DNA from: Ruminococcaceae bacterium UBA6413
Lineage (GTDB): Bacteria > Bacillota > Clostridia > Oscillospirales > Ruminococcaceae
DNA length: 24,465 bases
Assembly: GCA_002437415.1 (NCBI GenBank)
Contig: DJPL01000065.1
Location: forward strand, 1-24,465
Direction: 5' to 3'
Shown: positions 15,946 to 22,206 of the stretch, piece after piece
Numbering within the stretch: the stretch's first letter is position 1
Layout of the letters: every line of letters begins with the position of its first letter
Program-made: the position numbers and the translations under genes
Notes under the pieces: generated by a model
What the model saw: the letters and a program-made list of their open reading frames with translations, nothing else
The model's database searches: none
What the model was told of the DNA's origin: nothing

Positions 15946-16246
15946 CGTAATCAGCCTCGCATTCTGCGTTGTCAGCTTCAAGGTCGGTTATTGCCTTTAC
16001 AATATCTGCCTTTTTCTTTAACGATGTTATATCAATACCACGCTCGGTGGCAATAGACTTTAACTCGTCAAGCGGCAGGTCCTTATATTCGATAGGCTTT
16101 TCTGCGGCTTCGACAAGTTCAAAATAGCCGTCTGCGATAAGCTTGTCGGCAATATCCTTGTTTTCAACCGATACAAAAGGGCTGTTCCTTGTCGCAGAAA
16201 CAGCCCCACTGTATGAAAGCCCCTTGATAAGTCTTAACTTATACAT
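15920..16246 (-). CDS. YqbF-like protein with HeH/LEM-type C-terminal motif
   Basis: A 108-residue protein directly downstream of the major capsid gene. The N-terminal ~45 residues (MYKLRLIKGLSYSGAVSATR, then FVSVENKDIADKLIADGYFEL) resemble the YqbF/HI1506-like domain of phage proteins. Residues about 55-90 (LPLDELKSIATERGIDITSL, then KKKADIVKAI) form a helix-extension-helix of the HeH/LEM or Rho-N type, usually a nucleic-acid or protein contact module. The C-terminus is acidic. GGAGG precedes the ATG. It lies 14 bases after the capsid stop, as yqbF lies after yqbE in skin. Function in head completion is inferred. Confidence 0.83.
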   Translation of the reverse strand: MYKLRLIKGLSYSGAVSATRNSPFVSVENKDIADKLIADGYFELVEAAEKPIEYKDLPLDELKSIATERGIDITSLKKKADIVKAITDLEADNAECEADYGECDVDNS

Positions 16247-16260
16247 AGTGCCCTCCTGTA

Positions 16261-17232
16261 TTATGCGATACCTGTGATGATAGCTGTTGCGTCAGCTTCC
16301 TCGATGATTGCATCAAAGTCCAGGTGTACTGCATAGAAAATCTTATCCTGCATGATAGATTCCTTGTCGGTATCTGTCTTGCGAATCTGAACACCGTATG
16401 TATTAACAACGATAAGGTTGTTGGGGTCAGTGAGAAGAATGCAGTCATCAGCAATTGACGGGCAAGAGATTACGGGGATCTTTGCAGGCTCATTGTACAT
16501 TGACTGAGGTATCATGCCACCGGCTGTAATAGCCTTGTTGAGCAGGTAGAGTTCCCATTCCTGCGCTCTGTGAGGCGACATAACCCAACGGAGCTTGCCG
16601 TTATTGTACTTGTTCGGCATGGACTTCAGTGCATCGTAGAACATATCAAGTGACATTGCCCCGCTGTTTTTGCTTGAAACGTCAACGATGTGCCCGTTAG
16701 CCTTAATCTGCTTGATCCAGCCGTCATTGATAGATAAGAAGTCGTAATCGGGAGTAGCCGCCATAATCGGATTTGTTTCTCCGTCCTTCTTACCTGTGTC
16801 GTACTGTGCAGGTGTTGCCTCGTCGCCGTTGAGATAGAGGTCTTCGAGGTCTACACCGAGCTGTGTAGTCATCAGATTTGTAACCGTTGCTTCAAAGCTC
16901 TGTCCCTCGATGTTTTCTCTGAGCGTTTCGCCCGTAATCTCCCAGGGTAATCTTATGGCCGTTGTCTTGTACTCGACCTGTGACGGTGTTACAGTTGCTC
17001 TGTAGCCGTCATCGGCGTTTTCGACTTTCTTTCTTACGATACGCTTTGCAATACCGATCTTGTCGATGTAGCCCGTTCTTGCTCTGCGCATTTCGTGACG
17101 CACCGCACTTGCAAGCGGTGTAGCGTCAAATGTCTGCTTGATAAACTGCTTAGCCTGTTCGGGATTAAGCAGACCGCTTGAAATGGAGTTGGTGGTAATT
17201 GTACCTTTGATGATCTCTTCGTTCTGGAACAT
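16261..17232 (-). CDS. Major capsid protein (XkdG/YqbE type)
   Basis: A 323-residue capsid shell protein of the HK97 fold group. The sequence starts MFQNEEIIKGTITTNSISSG, with LLNPEQAKQFIKQTFDATPL and a helix-rich middle (EITGETLRENIEGQSFEATV). The P-domain contains NNGKLRWVMSPHRAQEWELY, and the C-terminal part holds IPVISCPSIADDCILLTDPN, NLIVVNTYGVQIRKTDTDKE and FYAVHLDFDAIIEEADATAI, all typical for this capsid family. No cleavage site is obvious. TAAGGAGG precedes the ATG. It directly follows the protease/scaffold gene. Confidence 0.93.
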   Translation of the reverse strand: MFQNEEIIKGTITTNSISSGLLNPEQAKQFIKQTFDATPLASAVRHEMRRARTGYIDKIGIAKRIVRKKVENADDGYRATVTPSQVEYKTTAIRLPWEITGETLRENIEGQSFEATVTNLMTTQLGVDLEDLYLNGDEATPAQYDTGKKDGETNPIMAATPDYDFLSINDGWIKQIKANGHIVDVSSKNSGAMSLDMFYDALKSMPNKYNNGKLRWVMSPHRAQEWELYLLNKAITAGGMIPQSMYNEPAKIPVISCPSIADDCILLTDPNNLIVVNTYGVQIRKTDTDKESIMQDKIFYAVHLDFDAIIEEADATAIITGIA

Positions 17233-17247
17233 GGTTCTTTTTCCTCC

Positions 17248-18225
17248 TTAGATGATACCTGCAAGATAGTGCTTCTTCTGAGCACCGTCCTTAGACTTGT
17301 TTACGTCAGCCTCATCGCTCTGCTGTGTTGTGCCTCTCTGTGCGGCAAGAGCTTCCTTGAGCATTGCAGGAACTGCCTCCTTGACTGCCTGAGAAATCAT
17401 TGCGCCGATTTCTTCTTTTGTGAGAGGTTCTTCCTTTTTCTCGGCATCCTTTGTGTTGTCAGCCTCTGCACTCTTTTCCTCGGAGCTTGCCTGCGATGTA
17501 CCGTTGTCTGCCACCTGAGCTTCTTCCTTGATGATCTTAGCAACTTCCGCCGCAATAGAGCCGGCGGACTTTTCTATCGTTTCTGAAACGATAGCCTTCA
17601 TTTCGTCCTTTGTCACTTCTGTTTCCTCCTGTTTTTCGCCGTCAAGTAATGACAGCAGTGTTTTTATGATACCTCTGCGCTTCTTCGGAGTGGCATCACT
17701 AAATGATTTTTCGAGATTGTCAATGTCAACGTCTTCGGTGGCGTATTCGCCGACACCGCCCATTGAAAAGCCTGTAATCTCGCCCTTTTCGATGCGGTTC
17801 CAGATTTTATCGTCTGAAATCTCTACCGTCATCAGCCAAGTACCTTTTTTGACCGCTTTGTCACCGAGCGAAAAATCCGCTTTTGCTACCCAGCTTTCTA
17901 CGACCGAAGCCGAAGAAAGCGGCGAGAAGCTATGCTGAACATCAACCATATTGCCGTTCTTTGCATACCACCTTGCCGCCTTGACTATCTCGTCTTCTGT
18001 CATAAAGTTGCCCTGTGAGTCTTTTACCATAGGCTCATAGACAATGCCTGTGACATAGTGATTATCTGCGTCAGCCTTCACTATCTGCCCGCAGGTCGTG
18101 AAGCTTGCTTCACCGTCCTTGTTTTTGGTGACGAGGAAGCTCTGAAAATTTGCCGCCTTATCAACAAGTGACACAAAACGTATTCTTGCGTTTCTTATCT
18201 CGATTGCCTTTTCGATATTGTTCAT
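17248..18225 (-). CDS. XkdF-like prohead protease/scaffold (peptidase S78_2 type)
   Basis: A 325-residue protein that matures the prohead and probably supplies the scaffold. Residues 10-160 form the protease domain: IRNARIRFVSLVDKAANFQS, NGNMVDVQHSF with the candidate catalytic His98, and KGEITGFSMGGVG with the candidate catalytic Ser154. After a KKRR stretch near 181-184, the rest (about 200-310) is an acidic, Glu/Lys/Ala-rich helical scaffold-like region with EEKSAEADNTKDAEKKEE. This matches XkdF-type proteins, which carry protease and scaffold in one chain. AAAGGAGG precedes the ATG at 18225. A partial terminator-like hairpin lies upstream. Confidence 0.9.
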   Translation of the reverse strand: MNNIEKAIEIRNARIRFVSLVDKAANFQSFLVTKNKDGEASFTTCGQIVKADADNHYVTGIVYEPMVKDSQGNFMTEDEIVKAARWYAKNGNMVDVQHSFSPLSSASVVESWVAKADFSLGDKAVKKGTWLMTVEISDDKIWNRIEKGEITGFSMGGVGEYATEDVDIDNLEKSFSDATPKKRRGIIKTLLSLLDGEKQEETEVTKDEMKAIVSETIEKSAGSIAAEVAKIIKEEAQVADNGTSQASSEEKSAEADNTKDAEKKEEPLTKEEIGAMISQAVKEAVPAMLKEALAAQRGTTQQSDEADVNKSKDGAQKKHYLAGII

Positions 18226-18232
18226 ATCGGTG

Positions 18233-18262
18233 TCCTCCTTTCTGATTTTGAATATAAAAAAA
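18233..18262 (-). repeat. Leader element copy B (T-run plus SD leader before the protease gene)
   Basis: A T-run of seven (18262-18256) leads into TTTTTATA, CAAAAT and AGAAAGGA. The 28-base stretch 18260-18233 matches the leader at 18779-18752 at 24 of 28 positions, all four differences being transitions. Both copies follow a hairpin and end in the ribosome-binding site of the next gene. Confidence 0.7.
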
Positions 18263-18280
18263 GTGCCCGTTAAGGCGCTT
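18256..18280 (-). terminator. Weak terminator-like hairpin upstream of the protease gene
   Basis: On the minus strand AAGCGCC faces GGCACTT across a 6-base loop, with one C-A mismatch, and runs straight into a T-run. On the plus strand the same arms pair fully with one G-U. It is weaker than the hairpin at 18780-18801 and probably gives partial termination at most, because the protease and capsid genes lie downstream. Confidence 0.45.
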
Positions 18281-18295
18281 CATTCCGATGTATTA

Positions 18296-18487
18296 TTAGT
18301 CAACAGGTTCATAGGTCTTTTCAAAAATATCAGGCTTGCAGGGGTACTGTTCGCCGTTTACTCCTGTTATGATGTAATCACCCGCAGAGGCTTTCATGTC
18401 ACCCTCAAGCGTGTGTATTATCATTTCCTTGTCTGTCTGATATGCTTCGATAACAACAGGCTTCTTTCGGTATTTCCTTGTAGTCAT
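18296..18487 (-). CDS. Small phage accessory protein (unknown function)
   Basis: A 63-residue protein from the ATG at 18487: it starts MTTRKYRKKPVVIEAYQTD, contains DYIITGVNGEQYPCKPDIF and ends EKTYEPVD. The RKKPVVIEA start and the GDYIITGVxGExYPCKPDIFEKTYE end are a very common small phage protein pattern of unknown function, found in many tailed phages of Gram-positive and Gram-negative hosts. The frame could be opened three codons further up at a GTG, but that GTG lies inside the AGAGGTGG ribosome-binding site, so the ATG is better. It follows the 81-residue gene almost without a gap. No catalytic motif is visible. Confidence 0.82.
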   Translation of the reverse strand: MTTRKYRKKPVVIEAYQTDKEMIIHTLEGDMKASAGDYIITGVNGEQYPCKPDIFEKTYEPVD

Positions 18488-18499
18488 AATAGCCACCTC

Positions 18500-18745
18500 T
18501 TACAATTCAATGCGCTCGATAGCCGCTCTTACCTCAAGACTTGCGATGTATTCACTCATCGCTTTAACCTGAAAAGCATAAGCGGCTTTCGGACAAGTGG
18601 GCGTAAAATCAAGTTCGCCCTTATCCCACTTTTCAAGCATTGTCTGCAACTTTTTGAAACGAATTACAAGCTGATAATATTCGACCTTAAACCGCTCCTT
18701 GTAGTCAGCACTTGCCATAAGTGCAACCGTGTCTTTAAGTTCCAT
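18500..18745 (-). CDS. crAss001_48-related small phage protein
   Basis: An 81-residue helical protein beginning MELKDTVALMASADYKERFK, then EYYQLVIRFKKLQTMLEKW, and ending MSEYIASLEVRAAIERIEL. The pattern of two helices around a TPTCPKAAYAFQVKAMSEY segment resembles the protein family named after crAss001 gp48, small proteins spread widely among gut phages and of unknown function. The SD is GGAAGA in leader copy A. Its neighbour at 18487 is another widespread small phage protein, so this pair looks like an accessory insert between the MuF gene block and the protease/capsid genes. Confidence 0.8.
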   Translation of the reverse strand: MELKDTVALMASADYKERFKVEYYQLVIRFKKLQTMLEKWDKGELDFTPTCPKAAYAFQVKAMSEYIASLEVRAAIERIEL

Positions 18746-18751
18746 TGTAGT

Positions 18752-18779
18752 TCTTCCTTTCTAATTTTGGGTATAAAAA
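18752..18779 (-). repeat. Leader element copy A (T-run plus SD leader before the 81-residue gene)
   Basis: Reads TTTTTATACC, CAAAAT, then AGAAAGGAAGA on the minus strand. It matches the leader at 18260-18233 at 24 of 28 positions. It follows the terminator hairpin directly and contains the ribosome-binding site of the 81-residue gene. Confidence 0.7.
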
Positions 18780-18801
18780 TACCACCCTTTGCAGAGTGGT
18801 A
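18775..18801 (-). terminator. Intrinsic terminator downstream of the MuF/52-residue gene pair
   Basis: On the minus strand TACCACTC pairs with GGGTGGTA (eight base pairs, one of them G-U) across the loop TGCAAA, followed by TTTTT at 18779-18775. This is the most convincing rho-independent terminator in the window. It lies 53 bases after the stop of the 52-residue gene and isolates the MuF/52-residue pair from the genes that follow. Confidence 0.8.
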
Positions 18802-18854
18802 AAATTATTAAGTTTGTTCTGATTTGCACCTGATTGGAATGTTGTGCATTTAAA

Positions 18855-19013
18855 CTACTCAGATGTTGAAGGCATATTTGAATACTCTTCAAAAGCTTTT
18901 TTGACACTGTCAGGTGCAGTGTCAAGTACAACCATTTTTCCATCTTCCAAACGCAAATACGGCTTTACAATTTTAAAAAGCTCATATCTCCTGCCGACCA
19001 TAACTGTTCTCAT
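18855..19013 (-). CDS. 52-residue orphan protein directly behind the MuF-protease gene
   Basis: A small gene with ATG at 19013 and TAG at 18857-18855. The protein starts MRTVMVGRRYELFKIVKPYL, continues with a beta-like segment (RLEDGKMVVLD) and ends in a helix with DSVKKAFEEYSNMPSTSE. No signal peptide or membrane segment is visible. The SD is GGAAGGGTGA, which overlaps the TGA of the MuF gene, so the two are translationally coupled; only five bases separate stop and start. It is followed by an intrinsic terminator. I do not recognise the family. Its position and co-expression suggest a partner, cofactor or immunity protein for the C-terminal domain of the MuF protein, but that is inference. 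It could also be an unrelated small structural or accessory gene. Confidence 0.72.
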   Translation of the reverse strand: MRTVMVGRRYELFKIVKPYLRLEDGKMVVLDTAPDSVKKAFEEYSNMPSTSE

Positions 19014-19018
19014 TCAAA

Positions 19019-20677
19019 TCACCCTTCCAAAAGTTTTTTCACTCTGTATTCCGTGTAGGTTTCATAATATTTGGCATTAGCGGGATGGTACATATCTGTA
19101 GCGTAATCGCTAATATTAAATATATTATAACCCGTTTTGGCTAAATCGTCAAGCTTTTTCTTGCAAATTAGATTTTCATATTCGTTTAATTTTGCAAGAC
19201 TTGTAATGCTTCCGTTTTTGGCGATATACTCTTGTGCGTCTTTCCAATGGAACGTTTCATGAAGCATAGTGCTCAACGGATTGTTCGGACAAGCCATTTG
19301 CTTTTTATACTCTATCGCCTTTTCTATTTTATCGTATTTTTCATTGAGATACAACACGTTATCTATTGCATTATATGCAGCAGAAGCATTTGATAACATT
19401 TCTTTTTCTCCAACGATACAAATTTTTGGGAGACTATTGTCATTAGAAACTCCAAGCATTTCATATACCTTAGTAGCTCTTGTTTCGATTTCATGAAGAG
19501 CTTTTGGTTTTATTTTAGCTTGAGTCGAAAGATAAACATTATGCTTTATTCCGATAAGACGTTTTGCTTCTATGCCCACGCTTTTGCCATGATTAGTACG
19601 ATATAAAGAAATAGTGTCATCGTCATTCATAATCGCTGGCTTGTAAAACTGCGAGTTGTCATCTGACGGTGCAGGCACAACAATCTTATTACTATAGTCT
19701 AATTTATTTGTGCTTATACCTGCAATTTGCTTGTATTTTCTGCTGTTTTCAGCATAATTCTCGTTAAGCACACGGATATTGTCACGTTGCATTTGTGCCT
19801 TTTGCTCAGGCGGCAGTGACTTCAAATCTTTGTCTATAACCGCTTCGAGTATACAGTGACAGTTGATTGCTTCTGCCGCAGGCAATGCGATGTCATGCGG
19901 TAACATCGGGTGATATGTAGCACCGTCACGTCCCGTCAGCGTAAACGGCTGGTCTTTCGGCACTGTCTGACCGCTAATGTTGACATGATTTTCTCTTGAA
20001 GCTGCACCCTTCGCTCCGGTATGCCTCCACCGCTTTGCGTTTACAACGGGCGACTGCTGGAGGGCTTCGTATTTGGCATAGGCGTGTGTACGCATCATTT
20101 CTGTTTGCGCCACTCGGCGAGCTTCGTAATATTCATCACGCAGTCCACCGTCAAAGATACGTTTAGCCGCATCGTCAACGCTGTCACCGTTGTTTATCGC
20201 TTCCTGTATGATATTGCTTATCTCGTCAGTAACGTGTCTTAAAACCGATGTGCCTGCCTGTACGCTTGCCTCACTTACCGCCGCCGCTGTCGGCGCACTT
20301 ATTTCCGTCACCGACAGTTCTGCGTCCGTCTGCCGTATGTACTGATCCGCCGATGCTTGCAACACATCGCCGCAGGTTTCTTCAACCGCCTGCGAAACTG
20401 CTTGCACAAGCTCCGCATCAGCTTTCGATTCTGTGGTGTGGGAGGACAGAAAAGAAAAAAGACTTTCTGAATTAAGCAGAGAAGTCTTTTCGCTTTTATG
20501 CCATTTTTTCATTGCTGTTGCTATACGCTTTTCGAGCAAGGATATTTGTCGGACTGTCATTGCCGCAAAAGCTATACCCATTTTCTTGAGCCTATCGTAA
20601 AGCTTGTCGTTGTCTTTCTCGATTATCCTGTTAATGCACTCAATGATTTCGGCATCACAGCAAGCTTTTCTATCCAT
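19019..20677 (-). CDS. MuF/SPP1 gp7-type minor head protein with C-terminal HExxH (metallopeptidase-like) domain
   Basis: A 552-residue protein from ATG 20677, seven bases after the portal stop; a frame open to 20734 would overlap the portal gene. Residues about 1-180 are helical. Residues about 185-280 form the MuF head morphogenesis domain, with RRVAQTEMMRTHAYAKYEAL, WRHTGAKGAASRENHVNISG and AINCHCILEAV. After a linker near 280-325 comes a further ~225-residue domain not needed in standard MuF proteins. It contains LHETFHWKDAQEYI, with the HExxH motif at residues 473-477, and a later ETYTEYRVKK stretch with Glu residues that could be a third zinc ligand. The DNA of this part is much richer in AT than the MuF half. 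Phage MuF proteins with swapped C-terminal toxin domains are known, which this resembles; protease activity is inferred from one motif. A 52-residue gene follows five bases behind. Confidence 0.87.
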   Translation of the reverse strand: MDRKACCDAEIIECINRIIEKDNDKLYDRLKKMGIAFAAMTVRQISLLEKRIATAMKKWHKSEKTSLLNSESLFSFLSSHTTESKADAELVQAVSQAVEETCGDVLQASADQYIRQTDAELSVTEISAPTAAAVSEASVQAGTSVLRHVTDEISNIIQEAINNGDSVDDAAKRIFDGGLRDEYYEARRVAQTEMMRTHAYAKYEALQQSPVVNAKRWRHTGAKGAASRENHVNISGQTVPKDQPFTLTGRDGATYHPMLPHDIALPAAEAINCHCILEAVIDKDLKSLPPEQKAQMQRDNIRVLNENYAENSRKYKQIAGISTNKLDYSNKIVVPAPSDDNSQFYKPAIMNDDDTISLYRTNHGKSVGIEAKRLIGIKHNVYLSTQAKIKPKALHEIETRATKVYEMLGVSNDNSLPKICIVGEKEMLSNASAAYNAIDNVLYLNEKYDKIEKAIEYKKQMACPNNPLSTMLHETFHWKDAQEYIAKNGSITSLAKLNEYENLICKKKLDDLAKTGYNIFNISDYATDMYHPANAKYYETYTEYRVKKLLEG

Positions 20678-20684
20678 AGTATTT

Positions 20685-22193
20685 CTATTCCTCGAACCTG
20701 TCCCGTATTGATTTAAGCACCGATATAACGTCATCGGAGCTTTTGGCTATCAGTGTATCGTCTGCCGGTGCAGGAGGAGCGGACGACTGCTGAGAAGCAA
20801 GAGCTATAGGGATATTGCCCCATTCGTCCGGATAGTCCTCGTACTCATCACCGAGGAACTTGTATGTCACTTCTTTTGCCTTGTTCGGCGTTAAGCCGCC
20901 TGCACGTTCTGTGATACCGAGTATCTTGGAGAGATCATCGGGATTGCGTATCTCAGGTGCTTTGAATGTTATATGAACATACTTGAAGCCATAGCCATTA
21001 AGAAGCTTGTTATTGATAATCCACTCAAGGCTTGCTCTTTCGGGCTGGAAAACCTGCTGTTCTGTGACTTCCATTGCAACCTGAGCGGTTGCTCGTGTAT
21101 AGTCGGAGCTGTAGCCGACGTATATATCGGGAAGCTGAAAAGCACTCTGTATCCTGCGGCGGTTGTTGTCAAGATACTCCTGAAACAGCTCATCTTTTTG
21201 CAGAATAGGCGCAAGGTCTTTTATTTCGACCTCCGGGCGTTGTGTGTTTTCAAAGCCTGTGTCGCTGTTTAAGCCTTCAAGCTCCAGCACCATAAATGCG
21301 TGCTGTCCTTTTTCGCCCTCAATCTCGGTTATGTTCTGCTGAAGATTAGTATAGCTCTTTTGTGACAGTGTACCGCCTTTGACAAGTATCGCCATAGGCG
21401 TATGTCTGCCTTTTCGGAAGTAGGTGTTATTAAGGTTTTCGGCTCGCCTTGAGCCGTCAACGCTAAGTGTCTGACCTATCCAACGCACCTCACCATAAGG
21501 CATACTGCCGATTTTTATTTCAAGTATTTCGTTCGCTTGGTACTCAGTGGGGATCACCTCGTCAACGTAATCACCGCTTCGGATGTCAAGCGTTCGCTTG
21601 TCGCCGAACTCCTTGAAATAAACGTACTTACCGCTTACCTGCTGTCTGTATTTGCGGAAACGCTTTTTATAGGTGAACGGGACACCTTTATCCATATACT
21701 GCACCTCGAACCATTCCTTTGAAAGAACGGATTTTTGGATAGTATCAACGTCTCTTATGTTCTCAACCTGAACCACCTCGCCCATAGCATTACGAATGAT
21801 TTCGATGTACGCTATTCCGTATATTTCACGGCTTCTTATGGCTTCCTTAAATACACCTTCGATAGGCTTATCGAAATTCATCAAAGACAGTATCTTTTCA
21901 GCTTTTGTGTACTCGGCCGACATTGCCTCGTCTTCGCTCTTGTCGTCGTAATATTCGATAGAAATTCCAAAGCCGGCTATGTTGCGTTCGTAAGCAGCTA
22001 CGCACTGCGGAAGCGTTGAGGAGTGTCTGTACATTTCGTAGAGGTCCTGAAGGGGAACAGGCGGTTCGAGCCACTCCCCAGCTGTATACTCGTCTGTTTT
22101 TTCCATAGCCGTGTCCGACAGGGCTTTTTTAATTGGTGCGTCCACAAACTTGACACCTATCGTAACAGACGGCTTTTTCTTTTCATCAGACAT
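20685..22193 (-). CDS. Portal protein (PBSX XkdE/YqbA type)
   Basis: A 502-residue portal that forms the dodecameric DNA channel at the head vertex. It starts MSDEKKKPSVTIGVKFVDAP and contains the hallmarks of PBSX-family portals: EWLEPPVPLQDLYEMYRHSS, LPQCVAAYERNIAGFG, REIYGIAYIEIIRNAMGEVV, KEFGDKRTLDIRSGDYVDEV and HTPMAILVKGGTLSQKSY. The clip/crown region holds LDNNRRRIQSAFQLPDIYVG and ATAQVAMEVTEQQVFQPE. The ATG at 22193 (AAAGGA at eight bases) is preferred over ATG at 22202, which abuts the SD. It directly follows the large terminase gene, as in PBSX. Confidence 0.93.
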   Translation of the reverse strand: MSDEKKKPSVTIGVKFVDAPIKKALSDTAMEKTDEYTAGEWLEPPVPLQDLYEMYRHSSTLPQCVAAYERNIAGFGISIEYYDDKSEDEAMSAEYTKAEKILSLMNFDKPIEGVFKEAIRSREIYGIAYIEIIRNAMGEVVQVENIRDVDTIQKSVLSKEWFEVQYMDKGVPFTYKKRFRKYRQQVSGKYVYFKEFGDKRTLDIRSGDYVDEVIPTEYQANEILEIKIGSMPYGEVRWIGQTLSVDGSRRAENLNNTYFRKGRHTPMAILVKGGTLSQKSYTNLQQNITEIEGEKGQHAFMVLELEGLNSDTGFENTQRPEVEIKDLAPILQKDELFQEYLDNNRRRIQSAFQLPDIYVGYSSDYTRATAQVAMEVTEQQVFQPERASLEWIINNKLLNGYGFKYVHITFKAPEIRNPDDLSKILGITERAGGLTPNKAKEVTYKFLGDEYEDYPDEWGNIPIALASQQSSAPPAPADDTLIAKSSDDVISVLKSIRDRFEE

Positions 22194-22206
22194 TTTCAAC
22201 ATCCTT

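Noticed and set aside
18761..18943. A 60-codon minus-strand frame overlapping the 52-residue gene
   Set aside because: It runs through the terminator hairpin, has a low-complexity hydrophobic protein and no good SD, while the 52-codon frame has a strong coupled SD.
20678..20734. Longer N-terminus for the MuF protein
   Set aside because: The extra 19 codons overlap the portal gene and have no SD; the start at 20677 follows the portal stop and has GAGGA upstream.
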